DNA from: Streptomyces sp. NBC_01267
Lineage (GTDB): Bacteria; Actinomycetota; Actinomycetes; Streptomycetales; Streptomycetaceae
NCBI RefSeq assembly: GCF_036241575.1
Contig: NZ_CP108455.1
Span: forward strand, 682,001-746,000
Direction: 5' to 3'
DNA length: 64,000 nucleotides
Shown: piece by piece, positions 24,098 through 32,048 of the stretch
How the letters are laid out: every line of letters starts with the position of its first letter
How positions within the stretch are numbered: position 1 is the first letter of the stretch
Notes under the pieces: model-generated
The model's database searches: none
Told to the model about the DNA's origin: nothing
Seen by the model: only the letters and a program-made list of their open reading frames with translations
Translations under genes and position numbers: made by a program

Positions 24098-25303
24098 GCA
24101 GAGGGCCGCGACGTCCGCCAGCCGCTCGACGACTCCACCGACTGCGGCGTTCACCTGCTCGCGCTGTCCGCGGCCGAGCCGGTCGAGCGGCGTCCAGCGG
24201 CCGTCGTGGTCCTGGCGGTCCAGAACCCGCTGCGTCCGGTCCAGTTCACTGTCCAGCCGCGCCAGCCCGGGGTAGCGGCCGGTGAGCAGCGGGCGCAGCC
24301 GGGCGAGCACCACCCGGGTGCCGTCGAGGTTGGCGCGGGCGGTGGCGAGGTTGCTGCCGCTGCCGTAGTCGGTGCGGCCGGTCAGCTCGAACTGCACGGT
24401 GTTCTCCAGGATTTCGTGCGCCCGCAGGCCGAGGTCCAGGGGGTCCATCCGGGCCCGTGTCCAGTCCGCGCGCAGGGTCCGTACGTCCTTGAGCAGCCGG
24501 TCGGCGAACGGGCGCAGGCCGGACACCGGCGCACCGTGCCACAGGCCGTACTCGATGCGGTGGAATCCGGTGAAGTCCTTGTCGTGGACCCCGCCGGGCA
24601 GGCTCGCGGTGGTTCCGTTGATCGCCCTGTCCGCGTCGCCGAACGTCCCGTAAGCGGCGCCCATCCGTTCGTACACGAGATGCGCGGTGAGCCATGCCTT
24701 CCGGGCCCGTCCCGTGTCGCCGGACCGGAGTGCGGAGTCGAGCTGCTGCGTGGCGGCGACGAGGTCGTCCGTCCGGCCGGTCACCCACTTCTGATAGCTC
24801 AGCGTCGGCGGAATCAGGTCGTGGCTGCTCACCGGCAGGGCGGCCGGGCCGCCGCCCCCCTTCCCGCCACGCACCCGGACCGTGGGGCCGGTGACGGAAG
24901 CGGCGTCGTCGGGGAAACAGGCGAAGGCGTACGAACCGGCGGCGAGGTCCACCGTCAGCGCCCGGCTGCTGCCCGGACCCAGTCCTTCCAGCTCGCCGTA
25001 CACAGCGCCGCTGGACACGTCCTTCAGGTACACCTCGACGGGCGTGGCGGACGTGTTGCGCACCTCGAAGACCTGGGTGCCGGGGCGCGGATTCCGCCAG
25101 CCGTTCCCACAGCTGCCCGCCGATGCCTCGACGCGCGTGTGCGGCATGCCGTCGGAGGGCTCGGCCGGATGGCCCGGGCCGTGCAGGAGTCCCGCCGCTC
25201 CCGTGCCGGCGAGAGCGAGCGCGGCGGCCAGTGCCACCCCGCCCGTGATCAGCGTGCGCCGCGAGAAGCGCCGCGGGGAACGTGGGGCGGTCCTGTCCGG
25301 CAC
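24077..25303 (-). CDS. efeO: EfeO/EfeM-type iron-binding protein (M75 family)
   Basis: A 408-residue exported protein. The GTG at 25303 is chosen because CAGGAGG lies eight bases before it; a longer ATG start at 25360 lacks one. The leader has a Tat motif (SRRTLITGG). A cupredoxin-like domain (about 55-140; FACFPDD with Cys) is followed by a helical M75/imelysin-like domain with the HxxE metal motif in FHRIEYGLW (about 247-256). EfeO normally binds periplasmic/extracellular iron for the EfeU permease with the DyP peroxidase EfeB; neither partner is adjacent here, so the gene is an orphan or its partners are elsewhere. The last residues are encoded by a duplicated 19-base segment. Confidence 0.82.
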   Translation of the reverse strand: MPDRTAPRSPRRFSRRTLITGGVALAAALALAGTGAAGLLHGPGHPAEPSDGMPHTRVEASAGSCGNGWRNPRPGTQVFEVRNTSATPVEVYLKDVSSGAVYGELEGLGPGSSRALTVDLAAGSYAFACFPDDAASVTGPTVRVRGGKGGGGPAALPVSSHDLIPPTLSYQKWVTGRTDDLVAATQQLDSALRSGDTGRARKAWLTAHLVYERMGAAYGTFGDADRAINGTTASLPGGVHDKDFTGFHRIEYGLWHGAPVSGLRPFADRLLKDVRTLRADWTRARMDPLDLGLRAHEILENTVQFELTGRTDYGSGSNLATARANLDGTRVVLARLRPLLTGRYPGLARLDSELDRTQRVLDRQDHDGRWTPLDRLGRGQREQVNAAVGGVVERLADVAALCDVRRTS

Positions 25304-25507
25304 ACCGGCCTCCTGACTCAGCGCTCGACGGCGAGGCTCATGGTAGACGCCGGCGATCAACGGAGCGGATTCCGGAGCGGTTTGCCGGGCTGCCGGCAGG
25401 TTCCGCCCTGGTCCGCGCCCTGGGCGCGCGTTACGGTTCCGGCTCCCGGCCGCACGCGGCTCACCCGGTGGCGCTGGTACGGAGAGCCGCGGCGGCGCTG
25501 ACCGGCG

Positions 25508-26221
25508 TCAGGCCCGCGTCGGCCGGGGCGCGCCCCCGGCATCCCCGTTCCCGTCCCCGTCCGTCGGCTTCTTGTCGAGGGGACGGGCGCGTACATGCAT
25601 CCGCTCGCCCTGCTGTCCGAACAGGCTGAGGAATTCCACCGCCTCGGGGCCCGCACTGGCCCAGACGTGCGGGGTACGGGTGTCGAACTCCGCGACCTCA
25701 CCCGCGGTGAGGACGAGGTCGTGCTCGCCCAGCACGAGCCGCAGCCGCCCGGCCAGGACGTAGAGCCACTCGTACCCCTCGTGCACCCGCTGCTCCAGTT
25801 TCCCCAGCCGTTGCTGCCCGGCGGGAATCACCTGCTTGTAGGCGTGCAGCCCGCCGAGATGGCGGGTCAGCGGGATGATGGTCATGCCGTGCCGGTTGAA
25901 GGGGCGGGGGTGGATGCGGGGATCCCCGGTCAGCGGCGCGTCCACCAGTTCATCGAGCTGCACGCCGAACGTCTTCGCCAGGGGCAGCAGCAGCTCCAGG
26001 GTCGGTTTGCGCCTGCCGGACTCCAGCCGGGAAAGGGTACTGAGAGAGATCCTGGTCATCTCGCTCAGCTGCGCGAGAGTGATGCCACGGTCCTGCCGCA
26101 GGGCTCGCAGCCGGGGGCCCACCGCGGTCAGAACGGCCGCGAAGCCGTCGTCGTCCGTACCCTCTCCGCCCGCACCCTCCGCGCCGTCGCCCTGTCGATT
26201 CGCGCTCTCCCGATCTGTCAT
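25508..26221 (-). CDS. XRE-family regulator with C-terminal cupin domain
   Basis: A 237-residue protein. HTH at about 35-88 (LRALRQDRGITLAQLSEMTRISLSTLSRLESG) and a cupin at about 115-210 (HEGYEWLYVLAGRLRLVLGEHDLVL; HVWASAG). Such two-domain regulators sense small metabolites and often control efflux, amino-acid or polyamine genes. ATG at 26221 follows GGAGAG; a TTG 36 bases upstream is weaker. A 12-bp palindrome lies 20-32 bases upstream. It is divergent from paaX. The C-terminal tail is Gly/Asp-rich (DGDGNGDAGG). Confidence 0.85.
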   Translation of the reverse strand: MTDRESANRQGDGAEGAGGEGTDDDGFAAVLTAVGPRLRALRQDRGITLAQLSEMTRISLSTLSRLESGRRKPTLELLLPLAKTFGVQLDELVDAPLTGDPRIHPRPFNRHGMTIIPLTRHLGGLHAYKQVIPAGQQRLGKLEQRVHEGYEWLYVLAGRLRLVLGEHDLVLTAGEVAEFDTRTPHVWASAGPEAVEFLSLFGQQGERMHVRARPLDKKPTDGDGNGDAGGAPRPTRA

Positions 26222-26241
26222 CTCTCCATTTGCCACCTCGG

Positions 26242-26253
26242 CAACAGCTGTTG
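26242..26253. promoter_or_regulatory. Palindrome upstream of the XRE-cupin gene, possible autoregulatory site
   Basis: CAACAGCTGTTG is a perfect 12-bp palindrome. It overlaps a leftward TTGACA (complement of 26252-26257) that can serve as the -35 box of the XRE gene, so a bound repressor would block it. Confidence 0.5.
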
Positions 26254-26414
26254 TCAAACAGTGGAGCAGCGGCAGAGCGCTCTTAGCGGAGGAGGAGACC
26301 GGCCGGAGCGGGAGCCGCGCGCGGGTTCTGGACGACAGCGCACAGCAGGCAGGCGGCCGTGACCAGCGGAGAGGACGTTCCGACCGCCTGCCGGGTGATT
26401 GATAGCCTGCTCAT

Positions 26415-27320
26415 GTGACGATCGCAGCAGAGGCGCACGACCCTGCGGAGGGCGACTCCTCGGCAGCCTCCGCGCAGCCGCGCCAGTTCATCGTGACGGT
26501 GTACGGCCTGTACTCCAGGACCGAGGGCGGCTGGCTGTCGGTGGCGTCCCTGATCGCCCTGCTCTCGGATCTGGGCATCGACGCTCCGGCCGTCCGGTCC
26601 TCCATCTCCCGGCTCAAGCGCCGCGGCATCCTGCGGGCCGAACGGCGGGACGGCGCGGCGGGCTACGCCCTCTCCGACGAGGGTCTGTCGGTACTGCGGG
26701 AGGGAGACCACCGGATCTTCCGGCGGGAGCGCGCGACGCCTGCCGACGGCTGGCTGCTCGCGGTGTTCTCGGTGCCGGAGTCCGAGCGCAGCAAGCGGCA
26801 TCTGATGCGCTCCCGGCTGACCCGGCTGGGGTTCGGCACCGTCTCGTCGGGCGTCTACATCGCCCCGGCCCACCTGTACGACACCACGGCGGAGATGCTG
26901 CGCCGCCTGGGACTCGACGGGTACACGGACCTCTTCCGTGCCGACCACCTGGCCTTCGCCGACCCGGCCGAAAAAGTGCGGCAGTGGTGGGATCTCGGCC
27001 AACTGGAGCAGTTGTACGGCGAGTTCGTCCGCAAGCACGCCGCCGTACTGGAGCGCCCGCAGCCGGGCACGGCGGACGCCGCGGCGCGGGACGCCTTCGT
27101 CGACTACGTCCGGGTACTCACCGACTGGCGGCAACTGCCCTATCTGGACCCGGGCCTCCCGGAGGAGTTGCTTCCGGAGAAGTGGATCGGTATCCGCGCC
27201 GCGGACCTCTTCTTCGCACTCCAGTCACGGCTGGCGGACGGTGCGCGGGCGTACGCCGCCCGGGGGCTCGTCCGCGGGGTCCCGCCCGGGACGGCCGCAA
27301 CGGAACCGCACGGGGTCTAG
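26415..27320 (+). CDS. PaaX-family transcriptional regulator
   Basis: A 301-residue PaaX-type regulator. N-terminal winged helix (QFIVTVYGLYSR; APAVRSSISRLKRRGIL, about 25-80), central domain (DGWLLAVFSVPESERSKRHLMRSRL, about 110-140) and C-terminal domain (about 185-270, WWDLGQLEQLYGEF). The founder PaaX represses phenylacetate genes in response to phenylacetyl-CoA; here no paa genes are adjacent, so the target is unknown. GTG start at 26415, close to the conserved region. The TAG stop at 27318-27320 is at the edge of a MITE-like element. Confidence 0.85.
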   Translation: MTIAAEAHDPAEGDSSAASAQPRQFIVTVYGLYSRTEGGWLSVASLIALLSDLGIDAPAVRSSISRLKRRGILRAERRDGAAGYALSDEGLSVLREGDHRIFRRERATPADGWLLAVFSVPESERSKRHLMRSRLTRLGFGTVSSGVYIAPAHLYDTTAEMLRRLGLDGYTDLFRADHLAFADPAEKVRQWWDLGQLEQLYGEFVRKHAAVLERPQPGTADAAARDAFVDYVRVLTDWRQLPYLDPGLPEELLPEKWIGIRAADLFFALQSRLADGARAYAARGLVRGVPPGTAATEPHGV

Positions 27321-27512
27321 GGCCTCGTTTGGATCACGCCGGGCTCGCGGGGTGTGGCACGCACGCTCGCCGCGTTGTCGTCAATCACCATGGCTCCTTC
27401 CCCAAGGCCTTAAGGGCCAGGGGAGACCCCATTGCCTCAATCCTCCGCCTTGCGATCGCACGCACCACACCCCGCTCCCTGACCCGGCGTGATCCAAACG
27501 AAAGACCTTAGT
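27317..27512. mobile_element. MITE-like non-coding element with terminal inverted repeats
   Basis: About 190 bases with inverted ends: CGTTTGGATCACGCCGGG at 27326-27343 and its exact complement at 27483-27500, extended inward by GGGGTGTGG (27349-27357) and its complement (27465-27473). The outer ends read CTAGGGCC and CTAAGGTC. No transposase is encoded. The ends resemble those of Streptomyces IS5-type elements, so it looks like an internally deleted derivative. It fills the gap between convergent paaX and the dehydrogenase gene. Confidence 0.75.
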
Positions 27513-28302
27513 GGGCGGTCCAGCCGCCGTCGAGGGCGAGTGACGTGCCGGTGATGAACGCGGCCTGCGGGGTGCAGAGATAGGCGACCGCCTCCGCGAC
27601 CTCGTCCGGTTCGACGAGCCGCTTGAGCGCCGAGTCCTTCAGCAGCACCTCGTTGAGGACGCGCTCCTCCGGGATGGAGTGGGCGGCCGCCTGGTCGGCG
27701 ATCTGCCGCTCGACGAGCGGGGTGCGTACGTATCCGGGGTTGACGCAGTTGGAGGTCACCCCGTGCGGGGCGCCTTCGAGGGCCGCGGTCTTGGAGAGGC
27801 CTTCGAGCCCGTGTTTGGCGGACACATAGGCCGACTTGAACGCGGAGGCACGCAGTCCGTGCACGGACGACAGGTTGACGATCCGGCCCCAGCCCTGCTC
27901 GTACATGTGCGGCAGGGCGCCCCTGATCAGCCGGAAGGGCGCCTCCAGCATCACGGTGAGGATGGTGTGGAAGACGTCGGGCGGGAACTCCTCGATGGGC
28001 CGGACGAGTTGCAGCCCGGCGTTGTTGACCAGGATGTCGGTGCCCGCCGCCGCCCGTTCCGCCGCGTCGAGATCGGTCAGGTCGAGGACGTACGGCTCGA
28101 CGGCCCCGGGCAGGTCACCGGCGCGGCCGACGAGTGCTTCGAGCCCCGCCGCGTCGCGGTCACCGGCCCGGACCGTGGCGCCGGCGGCGGCCAGCCGCAG
28201 TGCGCAGGCACTGCCGATGCCGCCCGCGGCGCCGGTGACGAGAGCGGTACGGCCCCGCAGATCGAGGCCGAGTGGGGCAGGTACGGAACGAGGCGTCGTC
28301 AT
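27508..28302 (-). CDS. bdhA: 3-hydroxybutyrate dehydrogenase-like SDR
   Basis: A 264-residue SDR with TGAAGGIG (cofactor loop, about 24-31), NNAG (about 93-96), catalytic Ser in NLSSVHG and YVSAK (about 157-161). The GLQLVRPIEEFP segment and the KHGLEGLSKTAALEGA block are those of D-beta-hydroxybutyrate dehydrogenases, which oxidise 3-hydroxybutyrate to acetoacetate with NAD in polyhydroxybutyrate and ketone metabolism. ATG at 28302 was chosen; a GTG six codons upstream is possible. The TAA stop (27508-27510) lies at the right edge of the MITE-like element. It is convergent with paaX. Confidence 0.85.
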   Translation of the reverse strand: MTTPRSVPAPLGLDLRGRTALVTGAAGGIGSACALRLAAAGATVRAGDRDAAGLEALVGRAGDLPGAVEPYVLDLTDLDAAERAAAGTDILVNNAGLQLVRPIEEFPPDVFHTILTVMLEAPFRLIRGALPHMYEQGWGRIVNLSSVHGLRASAFKSAYVSAKHGLEGLSKTAALEGAPHGVTSNCVNPGYVRTPLVERQIADQAAAHSIPEERVLNEVLLKDSALKRLVEPDEVAEAVAYLCTPQAAFITGTSLALDGGWTAH

Positions 28303-28382
28303 GCCGCGCAGCCTAACCACCCGGTCCTCCCGCCCTCACGCACCGGGGCGCGACCGCTCTCCTGCGGGGCCGTGCCCGCCCT

Positions 28383-28862
28383 TCATTCGAAGGTGGCGGG
28401 TGCGAACCAGGTGGGCTCGTCGGTGAGCGCCCGCTTGATCCGGGTGAGCGCGAACTCCGCCAGTTCGGGAAGCGCGTCCGGCGCGAACCAGCCCACCTCA
28501 AGGGACTCGTCGTCGTTGACCCGGGCCGCACCGCCGGTCGCCCGGCAGAGCAGGCTGGTGTCCATGAACTGGCAGTGGTCCCCGTTGGGGTACTGGATCG
28601 GCTTGAGCGCCTGGACGAGGATCACCCGCTCCGGCACACACCGTACGGCCGTCTCCTCGTACACCTCACGCACTGCCGTGTCGGCGGGCTGCTCACCCGG
28701 TTCGGGGATGCCGCCGATGATCGACCACGTGCCGGTGTCGGCGCGCCGTCCGAGCAGTACCCGCCCCTCGTCGTCGAGGACCACGGCGCTCACCCCCGGC
28801 AGCAGAAGCAGCTGATGGCCCGCGGTGGCCCTGATTTCTCGGATGAAGTCGGGAGTGCCCAT
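28383..28862 (-). CDS. NUDIX hydrolase
   Basis: A 159-residue NUDIX protein. The box at about 49-71 reads GGIPEPGEQPADTAVRE followed by VYEETAV, matching Gx5Ex7REUxEExGU with Ala in the last Gly position. Flanking strands (SAVVLDDEGRVLLGRRADTGTWSI) are typical of nucleoside-diphosphate-sugar or ADP-ribose pyrophosphatase-like members; the substrate is not predictable. ATG at 28862. It lies 20 bases before the lnt stop on the same strand and downstream of it, so likely cotranscribed. Confidence 0.88.
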   Translation of the reverse strand: MGTPDFIREIRATAGHQLLLLPGVSAVVLDDEGRVLLGRRADTGTWSIIGGIPEPGEQPADTAVREVYEETAVRCVPERVILVQALKPIQYPNGDHCQFMDTSLLCRATGGAARVNDDESLEVGWFAPDALPELAEFALTRIKRALTDEPTWFAPATFE

Positions 28863-28882
28863 GCGCCGACCCTATCGGCCGC

Positions 28883-30496
28883 TCACCTGCGCGTCTTCAC
28901 CGTACGGGTCACTGCCCAGCCGATCCCGCCCGCGGCGAGTGCGACGAGCAGCCACTCGGGGAGGGTGCCGAGCCGGGTGGCCGGGGTCAGCGAGGAACGC
29001 TTGGGCACCTCGGCCACCAGGGCGTCGGCGGTGAACATCTTGGTCTTCTGCGCGACCGAGCCGTCCGGACGGATGACCGCGCTCACACCGGTGGTGACCG
29101 GGACCATCACGGCCCGGCTGTGCTCCACCGCCCGCACCCGCGACATCGCGAGCTGCTGGTAGGTCATCTCGCTGCGGTCGAAGGTGGCGTTGTTGCTCGG
29201 TACCGAGATGATCTGCGCACCGGCCTTCACCTGGTCCCGTACGGCCCAGTCGAATGCGGCCTCGTAACAGGTGACGGGGCCGACCTTGGTCCCCCGCATG
29301 TCGAAGTCGGCCGCCTTGTGGCCGGGCACGAAGTCCTGGCGGACCAGGTCGACGTCGGAGCTGAAGAGGCGGAAGAAGGACCGGTACGGCATGTACTCGC
29401 CGAACGGCTGGAGCTGACGCTTGTTGTACGTGTCGACCGGGCCCTTCACGGGGTCCCAGAGGATCTGCTGGTTGAGCGGGGCGCCCTTGCCGTTGTCCGG
29501 TGTGACGACCGCGCCGACCGAGATGGGCGCCTTGATCGCCTTGGCGGCCTTGTCGATGGCGTCGTAGGCGTCGGCGTTGAGGTACGGGTCGATGTCCGAC
29601 GAGTTCTCCGGCCACAGCACCAGGTCCGGTTGCGCGGCCCGGCCCGCCTTGACGTCCGCGGCCAGCTTCAGCGTCTCCCGCACGTGGTGATCGAGCACCG
29701 CGCGGCGCTGGGTCGCGAAGTCGAGGCCCATCCTGGGCACGTTCCCCTGGATGAGGGCGACGGTCGCCGTGCCGTCCTGGGCGCCGGTGTCGACGAGCGG
29801 CAGGGCGGCGAAGCCCGCCGCGACGGGTGCGACGGCCAGGACAGCGGCGGTCGCGACCCTGCGGTTCAGGACGCTGCGCAGGGTGGCCCAGCGCCGTACC
29901 GCTTCGGCGATTCCGAAGCCGCAGAGGACGACGGCGAAGCCGAGCAGTGGCGTGCCGCCGACGGCGGCCAGCGGCAGGAACACCCCTTCGGGCTGCCCGA
30001 AGGCGACCTTCCCCCAGGGGAAGCCGCCGAACGGCACTCGCGCACGGGCCGCCTCGACGGCGATCCACACCCCCGCTGCCCAGAGCGGCGCGAGCGGCAG
30101 CCGTGAGACGTAGGCGATCCCGGCGCCGGCGGCGGCGATGAAGAGCGCTTCGACAGCCGCGAGTCCCAGCCAGGGGCCGGGGCCGACCTCCACCCCCGTC
30201 CACACCAGGAGCGGCAGCAGGTAGCCGAGGCCCGCGAGGTAGCCGAGGCCGAAACCGGCCCTGGCCCGGCGGCCGTACAGGGTGTACCCGAGTGCGGCGA
30301 AGGCGAAGGGGGCGAGCCACCACAGGGGCCGCGGCGGGAAGCTGGCGTACAGCAGCAGGCCGGACAGGGCCGCCACCGCCGGTCGCACGAGCGCGCGGGC
30401 GAGCCGCCGGCCGCGCGACGGAACGGCGGGCTGCTGGGCGAACTGCTCGGGCCCGGAGTCGGGCGCGGGCTCGTCAAGGGTGGTGGGGGCGCTCAC
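28883..30496 (-). CDS. lnt: Apolipoprotein N-acyltransferase
   Basis: A 537-residue membrane enzyme: six to eight N-terminal helices (about 30-205) and a nitrilase-like domain with the catalytic Glu (LVLWPENSSD, about 267), Lys (YNKRQLQPFGEYMPY, about 335) and Cys (GPVTCYEAAFDW, about 375). Lnt adds the third acyl chain to the N-terminal Cys of lipoproteins, so it acts on proteins such as the two sugar-binding lipoproteins in this window. A C-terminal transmembrane helix (about 510-530) is present. ATG/GTG start at 30496 gives a short acidic leader before the first helix. Confidence 0.93.
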   Translation of the reverse strand: MSAPTTLDEPAPDSGPEQFAQQPAVPSRGRRLARALVRPAVAALSGLLLYASFPPRPLWWLAPFAFAALGYTLYGRRARAGFGLGYLAGLGYLLPLLVWTGVEVGPGPWLGLAAVEALFIAAAGAGIAYVSRLPLAPLWAAGVWIAVEAARARVPFGGFPWGKVAFGQPEGVFLPLAAVGGTPLLGFAVVLCGFGIAEAVRRWATLRSVLNRRVATAAVLAVAPVAAGFAALPLVDTGAQDGTATVALIQGNVPRMGLDFATQRRAVLDHHVRETLKLAADVKAGRAAQPDLVLWPENSSDIDPYLNADAYDAIDKAAKAIKAPISVGAVVTPDNGKGAPLNQQILWDPVKGPVDTYNKRQLQPFGEYMPYRSFFRLFSSDVDLVRQDFVPGHKAADFDMRGTKVGPVTCYEAAFDWAVRDQVKAGAQIISVPSNNATFDRSEMTYQQLAMSRVRAVEHSRAVMVPVTTGVSAVIRPDGSVAQKTKMFTADALVAEVPKRSSLTPATRLGTLPEWLLVALAAGGIGWAVTRTVKTRR

Positions 30497-30565
30497 CAGG
30501 CGGAGTCTACGGTGGCCTGCTGTGCGTCGGGCAAGCGCGGCCCCCGGACGCCGGGGCGCGCGGCC

Positions 30566-30585
30566 TGATCCAAACGAAGGCCCTA
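30566..30585. repeat. Solitary end of the MITE-like element
   Basis: TGATCCAAACGAAGGCCCTA is the complement of TAGGGCCTTCGTTTGGATCA, which matches the left end of the element at 27319 (TAGGGCCTCGTTTGGATCA) except for one inserted base. No second end is nearby, so it is a remnant. It lies in the gap between lnt and the PH-like gene. Confidence 0.7.
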
Positions 30586-30599
30586 CCCGGACGCGTGTC

Positions 30600-31145
30600 T
30601 CATGCCCCGGCGGGCTTGCCGGTGCCGGGGAGCCGCAGCCGGTCCCGGATGACGCGTACGGCCGCTTCGGCGTCGTCGACCGTGACGGTGAAGCTCCGGC
30701 CGTCCCCGAGTGTGAGGACCAGGCCCTCCCCGCGCCGCACCACCACCGCGGTGCCCTTCTCCGGGCGCCACCGGTACCCCCAGCCGCCCCACTGGCGCGG
30801 GGTCACCGTCGGTGCGAACTCGGCGCCCACCACATGTTCGAGCAGGATGCGGCGGCGCGGCAGACCGATGTAGCCGCAGCGGACCTCGAAGGAGTGCTCG
30901 TCGACCTTCACCGACACATGTACGAAGGCGAGTGTGCCGTAGAGCATCATCAGGCCGACGAGCACACAGCCGACCACGGACATCACCAGCGGTGCGAGGC
31001 CCGTGGTCCAGGCGGAGTCGACGGCCAGCTGGATGCCGAGCGCCAGGCAGGCCGCGCCGACGGCCGAGAGCGGCCACTGCACACGGTTGGTCGCGTGGCC
31101 GTGCCAGACCGGAGGAGCGGACTCGCTGTGGCTGTGGTCCCTCAT
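30600..31145 (-). CDS. Small membrane protein with PH-like cytoplasmic domain
   Basis: A 181-residue protein with two adjacent transmembrane helices (about 25-45 and 50-72) and a beta-rich domain (about 75-165: VKVDEHSFEVRCGYIGLPRRRILLEHVVGAEF) that resembles bacterial PH-like domains of conserved actinobacterial membrane proteins. Function unknown. ATG at 31145 begins MRDHSHSE; a GTG at 31163 gives six extra residues. It is followed by a short GC hairpin (near 30540-30556) that may end transcription before lnt. Confidence 0.72.
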   Translation of the reverse strand: MRDHSHSESAPPVWHGHATNRVQWPLSAVGAACLALGIQLAVDSAWTTGLAPLVMSVVGCVLVGLMMLYGTLAFVHVSVKVDEHSFEVRCGYIGLPRRRILLEHVVGAEFAPTVTPRQWGGWGYRWRPEKGTAVVVRRGEGLVLTLGDGRSFTVTVDDAEAAVRVIRDRLRLPGTGKPAGA

Positions 31146-31204
31146 GCGCAGCAGCCTACTCACGTTCCACGGGTGCGGCAGTGACCGCGCGGCGGATGCG
31201 CCGC

Positions 31205-31990
31205 TCAGTGCGCGGGGCTGACGGCCGGGAGCAGACGCCCTTCGGCGTACGCCAGCGCGGGGCCCGGCAGCGGTGCCTGGCGACCGCTCAGCAGCACGGT
31301 CAGCGAGGCGCTCGGGTCGGCGTCGGGCGCGGGCCCGGCACCGATGCGGCGCAGCGCCTGTGCGGCCACCGCACCGGCCGATCCGTACAGCTCGACCGGA
31401 GGTCCGTCCGGCCGTCGCACGGCGTCACGGATCCGCTCCGCGACCAGCTCGTAATGGGTGCAGCCCAGGACGATGCCCCTTACGCCGGGCGGGGTGAGGG
31501 CGGCGGCTGCGGCCACGGCACGGTCGATCGCGTCCTCGTCGGCGTACTGGACGGCGTCCGCGAGTCCCGGGCAGGGCACCTCGGTGACATCCGCGCCGGA
31601 GGCGAATTCACGGATCAGACCGTGCTGGTAGGCGCTGCCGGTGGTCGCCGGGGTCGCCCAGATGGCGACGGACCCCCCGTCCGCGGCGGCCGGCTTGATG
31701 GCGGGCACCGTACCGATGACCGGGATGTCCGGCTCCAGCTCGGCCCGGAGCGCGGGCAGGGCGTGCACGGACGCCGTGTTGCAGGCGACGATCAGTACGT
31801 CCGGCCGGTGTACGGCCGCGGCGCGCGCCACGGTCAGCGCGAGCGACGTCACGTCGGCGGACGTCTGCGGCCCCCACGGCATGTTGTCGGGGTCGCAGGA
31901 GAGGACGAGCTCCGCGTCGGGCCGCAGCCGACGTACCGCGGCAGCCGCCGCGAGCAGGCCGATTCCGGAATCCATCAGTGCGATCTTCAC
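31205..31990 (-). CDS. Glutamate racemase-like protein (second copy or variant MurI)
   Basis: A 261-residue Asp/Glu racemase-fold protein. Both catalytic cysteines are present: ACNTAS (Cys70) and GCTHY (Cys177). The N-terminal loop reads DSGIGL, where MurI proteins have DSGxGG; the second Gly is replaced. Glutamate racemase makes D-glutamate for peptidoglycan; because the loop differs and the gene is not beside cell-division genes, it may be a racemase of another acidic amino acid or a paralogue of the housekeeping enzyme. ATG at 31990. It is divergent from the glycosyltransferase gene 58 bases away. Confidence 0.78.
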   Translation of the reverse strand: MKIALMDSGIGLLAAAAAVRRLRPDAELVLSCDPDNMPWGPQTSADVTSLALTVARAAAVHRPDVLIVACNTASVHALPALRAELEPDIPVIGTVPAIKPAAADGGSVAIWATPATTGSAYQHGLIREFASGADVTEVPCPGLADAVQYADEDAIDRAVAAAAALTPPGVRGIVLGCTHYELVAERIRDAVRRPDGPPVELYGSAGAVAAQALRRIGAGPAPDADPSASLTVLLSGRQAPLPGPALAYAEGRLLPAVSPAH

Positions 31991-32048
31991 CCGGTCACCT
32001 TAGTCGACCGGCCCTGCCGGGCCGCGGTGGTGCGGCAGACTTCGGCGG

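Noticed and set aside
30540..30600. Second complete MITE in the lnt upstream gap
   Set aside because: Only one end is present; the other end and internal sequence are missing.
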